NCBI GenBank assembly: GCA_946414805.1
Contig: CAMKPZ010000008.1
Location: forward strand, 1-58,335
From: an uncultured Bacteroidales bacterium
GTDB lineage: Bacteria > Bacteroidota > Bacteroidia > Bacteroidales > Paludibacteraceae
Direction of reading: 5' to 3'
DNA: 58,335 nucleotides
In this document: piece after piece, positions 42,760 to 55,100 of the stretch
Position numbering within the stretch: position 1 is the stretch's first letter
Layout: each line of letters begins with the position of its first letter
Translations under genes and position numbers: made by a program
The notes under the pieces: generated by a model
What the model was told of the DNA's origin: nothing
The model's database searches: none
The model's input: the letters and a program-made list of their open reading frames with translations, nothing else

Positions 42760-42791
42760 GCAAAGATACACATTTTTTTGTATATATACAA
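42760..42791 (-). promoter_or_regulatory. Promoter of the mdh-spt operon
   Basis: TTG-N20-TATCTTTG on the minus strand. Geometry identical to the other promoters, but the spacer is unrelated to the ATGTC-GCAG form. About 39 nt before the mdh ATG. Confidence 0.78.
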
Positions 42792-43051
42792 ATATTTACG
42801 AATAAAAGTGATTTTTTTTATTATTTTTAGCAGTTTGGAGGGGTTTGAAGGGGCTGTAAATGCGTTTGAAAACGATTTTGTTCCACGGCAGACGGAGTGC
42901 ATTTCCGGGTCCGATTTGCCCACGACTTGACCACGGCTTGCCCTCGACTTGACCACGACTCAATCCCGACCCTGAAAATATGCGGTATAAAGGCGGCGTG
43001 AAACAAATTTATGCAAATATGAAATTAAAATGAGATTTTTTTAGAAAAGTC
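42792..43051. other. Intergenic region between divergent mdh and gyrB promoters
   Basis: No ORF stands out. It holds AT-rich sequence next to the mdh promoter, a G-rich patch (GGAGGGGTTTGAAGGGGCTG near 42836), the six-unit 11-bp array at 42912-42977 and an A/T-rich tract before the gyrB promoter. Confidence 0.7.
42912..42977 (+). repeat. Six tandem 11-bp CGAC-type units upstream of gyrB
   Basis: CGATTTGCCCA, CGACTTGACCA, CGGCTTGCCCT, CGACTTGACCA, CGACTCAATCC, CGACCCTGAAA. The central four match, unit by unit, the array before porW at 12151-12194, about 31 kb away. Confidence 0.9.
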
Positions 43052-43083
43052 TTGCATATATCATTTTTTTTTCGTACCTTTGC
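43052..43083 (+). promoter_or_regulatory. Promoter of the gyrB operon
   Basis: TTG-N20-TACCTTTG starting TTGCATAT as in the conserved element, but the spacer is T-rich. The leader to gyrB is about 95 nt. Confidence 0.82.
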
Positions 43084-43167
43084 AGCCGATTTCTCATGTG
43101 CATACATGCGCGGGTGTGCGTTACGCGTTGTATATATAATGTGAGAGGTATACAAAGACGAATATAA

Positions 43168-45218
<2,051 letters not shown>

Positions 45219-45219
<1 letters not shown>

Positions 45220-45755
45220 TGAGAATAGCAGTATATTGTTCGGCGAAAGACAGCATCCCGGAGGAGTATCTGGGTTTGGGTGATGCGTTGGGCGCCTGGC
45301 TCGGCGAGAACGGGTATACGCTCGTCTATGGCGGTGCTACGGGCGGATTGATGACCCGTGTAAGTGATGCCGCCAAAGCGCATGGAGCCTGTGTTATCGG
45401 AGTGATCCCTCCGCGTATCAAAGCCGCCGGCCGGCTGGCAACCAACTGTGACGAACTGATCGAAGTGGCGAACATGAGCGAACGGAAACAGCGGATGCGT
45501 GACGAGACGGATGCGATCGTATGTCTGCCGGGCAGTTACGGGACGCTTGACGAGATGATGGACGCTACCAGCAGCGCGATCGTCGGCGAACACCACAAAC
45601 CTGTTTTTGTGCTCAACTACCGCGGGTTTTACGAACCGCTCAAGCAACAGATCGATGTGATGAAGCAGTTGCGTTTTATCCCCGAGCAAGAGGCGTTCAA
45701 GCCTGTCTTCGTGGAAACGATGGAAGAATTATATATACAAATACGAAATTTATAG
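45219..45755 (+). CDS. LOG/TIGR00730-family Rossmann protein (possible nucleotide phosphoribohydrolase)
   Basis: A 178-aa protein whose ATG overlaps the gyrB stop (TGATG). It begins MRIAVYCSAKDSIPEEY, with VYGGATGGLMTRVSDAA and PPRI. The family motif PGGxGTxxE appears here as PGSYGTLDE, with Ser replacing the second Gly. Plant LOG and bacterial relatives remove ribose 5-phosphate from cytokinin or purine nucleotides. Activity here is not certain. Coupled to gyrB translation. Confidence 0.87.
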
Positions 45756-45759
45756 AAGT

Positions 45760-47067
45760 ATGAATCTATTTACGGCCAGATTAACCGGCAAAATGCTCTC
45801 GACCGACGCGTTCGAGAAGACCATCTATGAAATGCAAGAGCGTGTTAAACGCTGGCGTGAAATCGAGAAGTCGCCTGAATTGGCGGAGTACAACGAACTC
45901 AAGAAGATCATCGAGAGTTCGGAGTTTCAGGAAACCAAACGGACGCTTCAGAGCCGCAAGTACAAGGACACCGACGAAGGCCGCAAGATGAAGGCGTTGG
46001 AGCGTTTGAGTTCGTCCATGCGTATGAAGGGTTATAAATACGCTCTGGAGAACGAGAATTTCCAGGCATTCCTGAAGTTCCGCGAGAGCGATGCCTTCCA
46101 GAACCGCGAGGACAACTCCGTTTCCGCCAGCGAGAGACGCATGTACAACATGATCTACCGCTCCGCGTTCTACAAGAACTATCAGAAAGTGCTCAATTCA
46201 CCGGAGTTGAAGCAGCTGACCGAGCTGGAGAAGGAGACTTCGACGGAGGATTTCCAGAAGCGTAACGCGCTGTGGAAAGACGAGAAGCGCTGGCAGCACT
46301 CGGAGGAATACAAGAAAGAGCAGCGTTTCCAGACTCTTGCCAAATCGGACGATATCAAGTTCTATTTCGGGCAGCGCGAAGAGAAGATCGACTGGGCAGA
46401 ACTCTTCCGTCCGGCGTTCGAGGATGATATGTCTTCTTCCAAGAACTGGCAAGCCGGTTTCGGTTACGCCAACCCTGCGATGAAGGACGGTCATTCCCGT
46501 ACCTCGGAGCGTCAGGCTTTCAACGGAGGCAAGAACACCTTCTTTGTGGAAGGCCGCATGGACCTCGAGACCCGCGAAGAGAGCCGGAAAGCGATAGCGT
46601 GGGACGAGAAGAGAGGATTCGTGGAGCAGGTGTTTGACTACACCTCCGATGTGATGAACACCAAGGCTGCTTTTGCCCAGGAGTCCGGTATGTTCATGGC
46701 GAAAGTGCGTTCGCAGGGTGTCGGTCACCATTTCTTCGGTCTGAGTACCGGCCAGTTGAACGCCCCGATGATCGCGCTGTATCATTACAACGGAAAAGTT
46801 CACCAGATGGGTCTCGTGAACGGAATGAAGACCCAGATGGCGGACCTGACGGGTATGCTGCGCTCGATGTATCATATCTACACCTTCCGCTGGACGAAGA
46901 ACGAGCTGATCTGGTTCGTGAACAACATGGAAGTGCTGCGTCTGCCGAACCGTCTGCCGAAAGAGGCTATGTTCTTCCTGGCGCAGAGCTGGTTGCCGAA
47001 AGCCGAGAAAGGCGGCGAAGGCAAACTGAAAGTACAATGGGTTCGCGTCTTCAAAGCAGTGGATTGA
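45760..47067 (+). CDS. Helical-repeat protein with C-terminal GH16/lectin-like domain, no export signal
   Basis: A 435-aa protein with no signal peptide or lipobox. Residues ~1-215 are highly charged helices with a recurring pattern ([53 protein letters not shown]). Residues ~225-435 look like a concanavalin-A/GH16 fold: [55 protein letters not shown]. The usual GH16 catalytic E-x-D-x-x-E is not found where expected; the strand there reads [16 protein letters not shown]. It may be a cytoplasmic, non-catalytic glycan or protein binder. It sits between gyrB and kdsA. Function unknown. Confidence 0.7.
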   Translation: MNLFTARLTGKMLSTDAFEKTIYEMQERVKRWREIEKSPELAEYNELKKIIESSEFQETKRTLQSRKYKDTDEGRKMKALERLSSSMRMKGYKYALENENFQAFLKFRESDAFQNREDNSVSASERRMYNMIYRSAFYKNYQKVLNSPELKQLTELEKETSTEDFQKRNALWKDEKRWQHSEEYKKEQRFQTLAKSDDIKFYFGQREEKIDWAELFRPAFEDDMSSSKNWQAGFGYANPAMKDGHSRTSERQAFNGGKNTFFVEGRMDLETREESRKAIAWDEKRGFVEQVFDYTSDVMNTKAAFAQESGMFMAKVRSQGVGHHFFGLSTGQLNAPMIALYHYNGKVHQMGLVNGMKTQMADLTGMLRSMYHIYTFRWTKNELIWFVNNMEVLRLPNRLPKEAMFFLAQSWLPKAEKGGEGKLKVQWVRVFKAVD

Positions 47068-47068
47068 T

Positions 47069-47860
47069 ATGTTCCTCATCGCCGGGCCATGCGCCATTGA
47101 GAATAGAGACTGCGTGATGCAGACCGCCGAGACGCTCAACCGTCTCTGCTACGATTTAGGTGTCACGCTCTATTTCAAGTCGTCGTTCGACAAGGCGAAC
47201 CGTACATCCGCTTCTGCGCGCGGCGTAGGAATGGACGAAGGGCTGAAGATATTGGAGGAGGTGAAGCGGCAGTTCGGCTTGCCGATTCTCACGGATGTAC
47301 ATGAATGCCGGCAGTGTGAGCCGGTGGCGGAAGTGGCGGATGTGCTGCAGATCCCTGCGTTCCTCAGCCGTCAGACGGACCTGCTGCAAGCGGCAGCACG
47401 CACAGGCCGTATCGTGAACGTGAAGAAAGGTCAGTTCATGGCGCCTTGGGATATGAGAGGCGTGATCGGGAAGATCGAACAGGTGCAGCCTTCTGCCGCC
47501 CGCGAGGGCCGTCTCTGGTTGACCGAGCGAGGTTCGTCCTTCGGCTATGGAAGACTGGTGGTTGATATGACGGGTCTGGTAGAGATGCGCCGGTTGGGAT
47601 GCCCCGTGGTGTTCGATGCCACCCATTCCGTGCAACAACCGTCCTCCCTGAACGGAGTGACAGGAGGTAACCGGGAGCTGGTGCCATACCTGATGCGTGC
47701 GGCGCTGGCGGTAGGAATAGACGGACTCTTTATCGAGACCCATCCGAACCCCGAGCAGGCAATCTCGGATGCTGCCAATCAGGTGCGCCTGAGCGACATG
47801 CCTGCGCTGCTGAAACAGGCGTTGAAGATAGATGAATTAGTTAAATCAGAAAAACCATAA
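47069..47860 (+). CDS. kdsA: 3-deoxy-8-phosphooctulonate synthase (KDO 8-P synthase)
   Basis: A 263-aa protein. It starts directly at [14 protein letters not shown], with [56 protein letters not shown] and [11 protein letters not shown], all family signatures. It condenses PEP with arabinose 5-phosphate in the KDO branch of LPS inner-core synthesis. It begins 1 nt after the previous stop. Confidence 0.97.
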   Translation: MFLIAGPCAIENRDCVMQTAETLNRLCYDLGVTLYFKSSFDKANRTSASARGVGMDEGLKILEEVKRQFGLPILTDVHECRQCEPVAEVADVLQIPAFLSRQTDLLQAAARTGRIVNVKKGQFMAPWDMRGVIGKIEQVQPSAAREGRLWLTERGSSFGYGRLVVDMTGLVEMRRLGCPVVFDATHSVQQPSSLNGVTGGNRELVPYLMRAALAVGIDGLFIETHPNPEQAISDAANQVRLSDMPALLKQALKIDELVKSEKP

Positions 47861-47887
47861 TAACCGGAAAATAACAAAGATCATCCT

Positions 47888-49582
47888 ATGGAAGCTACCA
47901 TCACTATTTATTGCAAGAACACCCATTCCTATCATGAGGTGCCGCGCGGTATTTCACTGATCGAGTTGAAAGATTTATTGGGCATTCAGCTGAAATATCC
48001 GATCATTGCTGCGCATGTCAATTATAAGGTAGAGAATTTGGATTTCTTGCTCTATAAACCGAAAGATGTAGAGTTTCTGGATGCCAGTTCGCCCTCGGGT
48101 ATGCGTGCCTATGTGCGAACGCTGAACATGGTTCTCTCTTGCGCTATCCATGAGTTATATCCCCGTGCGGACCTGCGCATCGAGCACCCGATCAGCAAAG
48201 GTTATTATTGTACGCTGCAGTGGCATCAGGATAAGAACAAGCAGCCCGGCGAAGAGACAGAACAACCGGTGCTGACGAAGGAGATGATCGCGGCAATCAA
48301 GCAGCGCATGCAACAGATCATCGCGGAGAACAGGCCTATCTACGAGGAGGAGAAACAGACCAAAGAAGTGATCCGCCTTTTCGCCTCGCGGTACAACAAC
48401 GAGTCCTCGATCTTCGAGGTGCTCGGAAACCCGTACTGCCGTTATTTCCGGATGGGAGATTATATCGATTATTATACGAATGTGCTGCTGCCCAGTTCGG
48501 GTTATATCACGCTCTTTGATGTAGTGCCGTTCCAGGACGGTCTGCTGCTGCGTATCCCGAACCGGCAGAACCCTTCGGTGCTCGAGGACGAGGTGTCGCA
48601 GGATAAGATGTTCTCCATCTTCCGCGAGTACAACCGCTGGAACAAACTGCTGCGTATCAATAACGTAAGTGATTTCAACGTAGCCTGCAAGGAGAACAAG
48701 TCCTTCGAACTGATCAAACTGGCTGAGGCGCTGCATGAGAAGAAGATCGTACAGATAGCGGATGCCATCGCAGAGAAACGGCCGAAGATCGTCTTTATCT
48801 CCGGAGCTTCTTCGTCCGGAAAGACCACCTTCTCGAAGCGTCTGCAGATCCAGCTGCTGGTAGACGGTATCCGGCCGGAGGTGCTGTCCATGGATGATTA
48901 TTTCGTGAACCGCATTGATACGCCGAAGGACGCTAATGGCGAGTACGATTTCGAGGATGTGAATGCGGTTGATCTGCCGTTCTTCCGGCAGCAGATGCAC
49001 GATCTCATGGACGGCAAAGAGGTGAGTCTGCCTACATATGACTTCACGAAAGGTGAACGTGTCTTCAAGGGTAACAAACTGAAATTGCAGAAAGATTCCG
49101 TGCTCGTCATCGAGGGTCTCCACGCGCTGAACCCCTGTATCCTGCCGGATGTGGACCGCGCGCTGACCTATAAGATTTATGTCTCCACGCTGACGACCAT
49201 CAATATTGATAACCATAACTGGATCCCGACGACCGATATCCGTCTGCTTCGCCGCATCGTGCGCGACTATAAGTACCGCGGTTTCTCGGCGCGAGAGACG
49301 ATCGCCCGCTGCCCGTCTGTGATACGCGGAGAGCAGAAATGGGTGTACCCGTTCCAGGAAGAAGCCGATGTGATGTTCAACTCGGCGCTGATCTTCGAGT
49401 TCGCGGTGCTCAAACGCCATGCGGAACCGATCCTGTCGGATGTGCCGAAATTCTGCGAGGAGTATACGGAGGCACACAGACTGCTGAAGTTCCTGCAGTA
49501 TTTCTTCCCGATCCCGGAGAGAGAGATTCCGCCTACATCCTTCTTGCGCGAGTTCGTCGGCGGTAGTTCGTTCCATTATTGA
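47888..49582 (+). CDS. Nucleoside kinase with ThrRS-like N-terminal domains (uridine kinase family)
   Basis: A 564-aa protein. The N-terminal ~60 residues form a TGS-like ubiquitin-fold domain (IPRG-like VPRGISLIELKDLL). A segment resembling the threonyl-tRNA synthetase editing/SAD region follows (~75-160, HPISKGYYCTLQW). Residues ~290-560 are a P-loop kinase of the uridine kinase/phosphoribulokinase group: VFISGASSSGKTTFSKRL (Walker A), VLSMDDYFVNR, VIEGLHALNP. Such fusions are known in Bacteroidetes and Firmicutes; the substrate is not settled. The full length is intact. Confidence 0.88.
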   Translation: MEATITIYCKNTHSYHEVPRGISLIELKDLLGIQLKYPIIAAHVNYKVENLDFLLYKPKDVEFLDASSPSGMRAYVRTLNMVLSCAIHELYPRADLRIEHPISKGYYCTLQWHQDKNKQPGEETEQPVLTKEMIAAIKQRMQQIIAENRPIYEEEKQTKEVIRLFASRYNNESSIFEVLGNPYCRYFRMGDYIDYYTNVLLPSSGYITLFDVVPFQDGLLLRIPNRQNPSVLEDEVSQDKMFSIFREYNRWNKLLRINNVSDFNVACKENKSFELIKLAEALHEKKIVQIADAIAEKRPKIVFISGASSSGKTTFSKRLQIQLLVDGIRPEVLSMDDYFVNRIDTPKDANGEYDFEDVNAVDLPFFRQQMHDLMDGKEVSLPTYDFTKGERVFKGNKLKLQKDSVLVIEGLHALNPCILPDVDRALTYKIYVSTLTTINIDNHNWIPTTDIRLLRRIVRDYKYRGFSARETIARCPSVIRGEQKWVYPFQEEADVMFNSALIFEFAVLKRHAEPILSDVPKFCEEYTEAHRLLKFLQYFFPIPEREIPPTSFLREFVGGSSFHY

Positions 49583-49627
49583 TGGCACGGTTGTTGAGGA
49601 ATGACAAATGAGAAAGGTAATAGATAA

Positions 49628-50029
49628 ATGACAATTCTAATCAGTATATTATTATCGGTCGTGTTAACGACTTTGGATTCAGTGCCCGGCGTGCAGATCA
49701 TCCAGGACTCTACGGTCTCGGTGCTGCTCGATGAGGCTGTCAACGGCAAGAAAGAACTGGTGGAGATAGACGGCTATCGCGTGCAGATCTACTCGTCGAA
49801 CAAGCAGCAGAAGGCAAAGACCGAAGCGTTGGATCTGGAGGCACAACTCAAGGACCGGATCAACCAGTCGGTCTATGTGCAGTATGTCTCGCCTTTCTGG
49901 AAGGTGCGTCTGGGCGATTTCCGCACCTACGAAGAGGCAAGAGAATATAAGAAACTATTCGTGCAGCAGTATCCGTCCATGATGGGGGATACCTATATTG
50001 TGCGCGATAAAATACAAGTGTTGCAATAA
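49628..50029 (+). CDS. SPOR-domain protein
   Basis: A 133-aa protein with an N-terminal hydrophobic signal ([16 protein letters not shown]). Residues ~47-130 match a SPOR domain ([49 protein letters not shown]). SPOR domains bind glycan strands lacking stem peptides, often at the septum. Its stop codon overlaps the folE start (TAATG), so the two are translationally coupled. Confidence 0.9.
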   Translation: MTILISILLSVVLTTLDSVPGVQIIQDSTVSVLLDEAVNGKKELVEIDGYRVQIYSSNKQQKAKTEALDLEAQLKDRINQSVYVQYVSPFWKVRLGDFRTYEEAREYKKLFVQQYPSMMGDTYIVRDKIQVLQ

Positions 50030-50613
50030 TGAATCTGCAAGAATTTCATTCTAACCCGGAGGTCTCGGCAGCGATTGCCAAGGCCGTAGAAGCCACTCTG
50101 ACCCAGATAGGCGAGGATCCTCAGCGCGAAGGGCTCAAGAAGACGCCGCACCGTGTGGGCGAGGCGCTTCAGTTCTTATGCAAAGGGTATAAGGAGGATC
50201 CCGAAGCGATCTTGCGTTCGGCGCTCTTTGAGGAGGATTACCGCCAGATGGTGGTGGTCAAAGATATTGATTTCTATTCGCTTTGTGAGCACCACATGTT
50301 GCCTTTTTTCGGTAAGGTACATGTGGCGTATATCCCTAACGGACGGATCACGGGGCTCAGTAAGATCGCCCGTGTGGTGGATGTCTATGCCCGCCGTCTG
50401 CAGGTGCAGGAGCGCCTTACCACACAAATCAAGGATTGTATTCAGAAGACCCTTGATCCCTTAGGAGTAATGGTTGTCATAGAAGCGGAACACCTGTGCA
50501 TGCAGATGCGCGGTGTGCAGAAGCAGCACGCTATGACCGTCACCTCCGACTTCACCGGCGCTTTTAATCAGGCCAAGACCCGCGAGGAGTTTATGAAGCT
50601 GATCAAAGGCTAA
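50029..50613 (+). CDS. folE: GTP cyclohydrolase I
   Basis: A 194-aa protein of normal length. [18 protein letters not shown], zinc site and catalytic His in [38 protein letters not shown], and the second zinc Cys in [12 protein letters not shown]. It makes 7,8-dihydroneopterin triphosphate from GTP for folate and related pteridines. Last gene of the gyrB run. Its stop overlaps the end of the opposing phosphoethanolamine transferase gene by 4 nt, with no terminator visible. Confidence 0.97.
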   Translation: MNLQEFHSNPEVSAAIAKAVEATLTQIGEDPQREGLKKTPHRVGEALQFLCKGYKEDPEAILRSALFEEDYRQMVVVKDIDFYSLCEHHMLPFFGKVHVAYIPNGRITGLSKIARVVDVYARRLQVQERLTTQIKDCIQKTLDPLGVMVVIEAEHLCMQMRGVQKQHAMTVTSDFTGAFNQAKTREEFMKLIKG

Positions 50614-52121
50614 CGGAATATATTCATTTCCGGACAATTTCCTTCTGTTTCTATGCCGGCAGCAGAGAGGATGGAGTGGTATAGAAAATCGGTACGATAG
50701 CGCTTGTCCTTATTCCGGATGAGCGCTTCTGTTTTGTCGGGATAAGCTTTGGCGTATTTATCCGAATACCAGACTACGCATGCCGGAAGATGAAGTGCCT
50801 CTGTTTCCGCTGCGTGCAGATACACGCCGCCTTCGCCCAATGCCTCTCCATGGTCGCTGAGATAAATCAGAATGGCACAACGATTCTCTAACCGTTGTAT
50901 CAGACTATCCAATACTACATCCATATAGGCAATAGTGTTGTCGTATGAGTTGATAATCTGTTCCTCTGTATTATTCGTTATGACCCGTTCGGTGGTTGCC
51001 GGTGTGAACCGGAAATACGCCTCCGGCACATGCAGATTGTAGTACCAGTGGCTGCCGATCGTGTGCAGCACGTATAGATTGCGTGCCGTTGAACGGGCTG
51101 TCAGACTATCCAGCGGAGGTAATAACTGTTCGTCATACCAAGGATCAAATACAAACACAGATTTAGATGCGTTGGGGAAAATGATCGTGTCCGCTTCGTG
51201 GATGAAGGAAACATAAGTGCGACCGTTATCTTGGTTGCTAATCCATGCACTCCTAAACCCGCACTCGTTCATAATATGTATGAAGGATGTATGAGAGCCG
51301 CTGTAGGTCGGATGAAGACTGTCTGCCGGAGATAATATAACAGGCACACTGGTACTGGTGTAGGTAGCCTCGCTGTAGATATGCGGGAAACTGACAATAT
51401 TTTTCCGCGCTGCCAGAAGCGGAGTGGTCTCACGCTCGTATCCGTTGAGTTGCAGATGATCTGCACGCGCTGCCTCGCCTAAGACAAACACTACATCAAT
51501 ACTATCGGGTAGTTCCTTTGCCGTATATGGCAGGGTTATACGATTGCTGTTGAGCTGAACCTGTTGTTGCTTATATTCTATAAGGTTATGAACTACATTA
51601 TACGGGTAGCGTTGGTTGATAGAGGATCTCAACCTGCCATTCATAGTATAGTACGTAAATAACAGTATAACCCCTATGATTGCATGAAGCCATGCGTAGG
51701 TGGGGGTCTTTAAGCCTCTCCGCCATACGCAAAAACCGATGGCTACTGTTATATTAAGTACTATCCATCCGATTAGTTGCCAACTGACGACGCCGGCGAT
51801 GGTTCCTCCGTTGGTATGCAGTGTGGCATCAATGATCATCGGAGTGATTGTTGCATGGAATGCCACGCGGTAATAGGACACCACGGCGCCGCCGATCCCT
51901 AATAGCGGAATACTGATAAAGGCAATATACTTGTTCAGCCCTGCTATATAGATTATCCATAGTGACGCGGTTCCCAATGCGCACAGGTATGCGCCGATAG
52001 TTAGAACCGATCGGACACTGTCGTGGGGATTGTCAATGAAATCGGGTGCAATGAAACACAGGGTCATCCAGATAGTTACGCATACTACCCAAACCAAGTA
52101 TTTGATATACTCCCGTCTCAT
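50610..52121 (-). CDS. Phosphoethanolamine transferase (EptA-like, sulfatase fold)
   Basis: A 503-aa inner-membrane protein. Five N-terminal membrane segments (to ~165) precede a periplasmic alkaline-phosphatase/sulfatase domain. Metal and nucleophile motifs: [19 protein letters not shown] (Glu), [12 protein letters not shown] (candidate nucleophile Thr), [17 protein letters not shown] (Asp-His). EptA-type enzymes move phosphoethanolamine from phosphatidylethanolamine to lipid A or other glycans. Its ATG overlaps the stop of the PorZ-like gene (TAATG), so its translation depends on that gene. Confidence 0.88.
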   Translation of the reverse strand: MRREYIKYLVWVVCVTIWMTLCFIAPDFIDNPHDSVRSVLTIGAYLCALGTASLWIIYIAGLNKYIAFISIPLLGIGGAVVSYYRVAFHATITPMIIDATLHTNGGTIAGVVSWQLIGWIVLNITVAIGFCVWRRGLKTPTYAWLHAIIGVILLFTYYTMNGRLRSSINQRYPYNVVHNLIEYKQQQVQLNSNRITLPYTAKELPDSIDVVFVLGEAARADHLQLNGYERETTPLLAARKNIVSFPHIYSEATYTSTSVPVILSPADSLHPTYSGSHTSFIHIMNECGFRSAWISNQDNGRTYVSFIHEADTIIFPNASKSVFVFDPWYDEQLLPPLDSLTARSTARNLYVLHTIGSHWYYNLHVPEAYFRFTPATTERVITNNTEEQIINSYDNTIAYMDVVLDSLIQRLENRCAILIYLSDHGEALGEGGVYLHAAETEALHLPACVVWYSDKYAKAYPDKTEALIRNKDKRYRTDFLYHSILSAAGIETEGNCPEMNIFR

Positions 52122-55100
52122 TATCGGATTACTAAGATCTTCACTACCGTGTGACCGCCGTTGGCGTTGCAGAGCGCGGTATAGACGCCCGGTGTAGCGC
52201 GTCTTCCGTCCGGCAGCCTGCCGTCCCAGACTGCGGTTCCGCCGTTGCTGCGCGTCTTGCAGACAAGGTTGCCGCCGGCGTCAATGATATTCACCACGGT
52301 GTTCTCCATCAGTCCGCATATGCTGATCACGCCGCTGTAGTTCGGCCGCACAGGGTTCGGATAGGCGTATGCGCCGCTCATGGTCTCTTGGGCTTCGCTT
52401 GCGTCGCTGCGATAGGAAGCGATACCTTTGTCGGTACCCACAAACACCTCTCCTGTCTTGGGCTCGATGGCGATCGACTGGATGCTGTTGGACGGCAGCA
52501 GGGAGTTTGTCTCCGTGAAATGCGCTACGGTGATAGTGTCGTCCTCGATGAGGTAGAGACCCGAGTTGGCGGTACCGATCCATATGCGGTTACCACCGTC
52601 CACGGCGATGCAGTTCACCTGCTCGTCGCCCAGCAGGTAATCGCCTAATCCGGTGCCGTCGTTGCGGGGGATAATGATCCGTCGGCAGGCGTTGGAACTG
52701 AAGAAATCCACATTCGTCGGAATGAGCAGGATCCCTTTCTCCGTACCGATCCAGATACGGTTGGTCAGATCCTGCGCGATGCATCGGATGAAAGCGGGCG
52801 AGAGCACATTGCCGTTCTGGTCCGTGAAGGACGAACGCCGGATGCACTTGTCGTCAAACCCATTGGTGGGCGTGCCGCCGTCGTCAAAGAGGAAGACGCA
52901 CGGGTCGAAGCGTTGGTTCATGAACCATTTGCGGTTCTTGTCGCGCTGGTCGATCAGGATTCCGCTTGGGGTGATTAACTCCAGATCTACTCCTCCGCTA
53001 CGCAGCTTGAGACCGGTCCATTGTCCGGAGGGGGTCAGCACATGTAGCGGATAACCGATAGAGGTGACATTGAGTACCCAGAGATTGCCTTCGTCATCCA
53101 TCGTCGCGCCGTCGGTACGCGTGTAGAAATTCTTGCCTTCCTGATCCAGATACTTGTCGCTGACAGACCGGAGTGTACTGTTGTCCGGCGTATATTTCTT
53201 ATAGACCTCGAAATTACGGAACTCGAATACTCCGGTGCCGTAGGAAGCGGCGAAGAAATGTCCTTCGTCCTTCGGATCCACGGCTATGCTGCAGAAATCG
53301 AGTGCCGGCTGTCCGGCCGGAGTGATGTGTCCTTCGTTGAGTTTCCGCCAGCTCTCGCCGTTGTAGATATTGACGCCGGCAGGACGCTCATACTGAGCAG
53401 CCCAGCGGCCTCCGGGCACGGCGTAGATGTTCCCGTGCGCCGCACGCATGCTGTAGCCGAAATTGCTGTTCGGACCCTCCGGATGGAAATAATCATCGCC
53501 GATACTGCCCAATCGGATCAGTCCGAACCCGCGTTCGGCCAACCAGTATTCGCCGTTGGTGTAGAGGCCGTCGTTGCAGTAGTAAGCGATCGGGGAAAGA
53601 CGCTCTATCCCGTCTTCGTCCGTCAGCAGGAGAGCCCCTGCGCTGTCGCGATAGAGTACCATCCGGCCTTCGTTGACATGCATCCATTGGTATGCCTCTT
53701 CCCGCACCAACTCCCATGTGTTGCCGTTCCGGCGGTAGAGCGAATCGTGCTGAAGGGTATAGAGCTCGTCCTTCCATACAGCCGCCTGCTGCACTTGTTC
53801 GCAGGGGATGGAGATGCTTTTCCAGAAGGTGTAGTCTGCCAGATTGTCTTTCAGCGAGGCTGCGTAGATCTTGTCGTACGAGAAGGCGTATAGCGAGTCG
53901 CGCCATTCAATGATCTGCTGCACATCGATCGCAGCAGCTTCGTCGCCTATGTAATACGTGTCGGCTATCTCTCCTCTGCGGGTGTTAAGCGCGAGGATGC
54001 CAAAGGAGGTGCCTATATAGGTGTATTGCGAACCGATGGAGATGCAATGGGTCTCTACGGACACGGATCCCGCTTTCATGTACAGATCAGGCATCTGGGT
54101 GACGCTGCCGTCGTCCGAGAGCAGGTCGATACGCCCGTCTTCGTAAGCGATGACCAGCAGTCTGGCGGCATTATGGTAGGCTATATGTGCCACGGAGGTT
54201 CCGTTCAGACCGTCGGTCTTGTTCCAGTAATGGAGCGTGTGGTCGTCGCGGTCGAGGGAGAGCAGTGCTCCGTCAGCCGCCGCGTATATACGGCGTGCGG
54301 AAGCGGCGATCTCATTGGGACCGGTGTAGGAGAAGTGTAATCTCCATCGCTGCATCCGTCCTTCGTCCGCTTCCTCCGTCTGCACCTCGCCGGTCTGCAC
54401 CAGACCGTCCGTCGAACCCTTCGGATCGTATTCCACCAGACCTTCCGCCGTGCCGATAAACACGTGCCCTTCCCTGTTGCATGCGATCGACAGTACGCCG
54501 TTAGCCGGCATGGCGGTGTTGTCGGTGGTGTAGTGGGCGATGATCTCGGAGGCGTCGCTGTTGAGTTCGTACACGCCGATATTCTCCGTGCCGAACCACA
54601 GATGCCCGTCGGGCGACTCGCTGATCGCTTTGAAGACCAACTCGCGCAACGGGTTCTCGCCGTTATGGTCCGTCACCACGGGACGGATGATCGCGTTGGA
54701 TTCAAAATAATCACTCTTCCCGAAATACGCTACGCCTTTGTCCGTTGCGATCCATACCCGTCCGCGGCTGTCCTGACGCATGTCGTAGATGAACCCGGGT
54801 TCGAAGACCCTCCCTTCCTGATCCGTCCAGGACGAACGGGTCATCACGCGGTCATCCGAACTGTCGAAAGGCGTGCCGTGGTCGTCTGACAGACCTACCA
54901 TGGTGTTGTATCGGGCTGTGGCGAACCATTTGTAATGCGGATTCTGATTGTCGAGGACCAGTCCGCCCGGGGTGGCTAACTGTAATTGGGATCCCTCATA
55001 GGTCAGGTCTGTGCTATGCCATGTGCGGTCGTTCTCCAGACATTGCAGTTGGCGCACTTTGCCCGAGTTCAGGAACCATAACCGTCCTTCTTGGTCATAC

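Noticed and set aside
48155..49588. 477-codon antisense ORF opposite the nucleoside kinase
   Set aside because: Shadow ORF; the sense strand carries clear kinase motifs.
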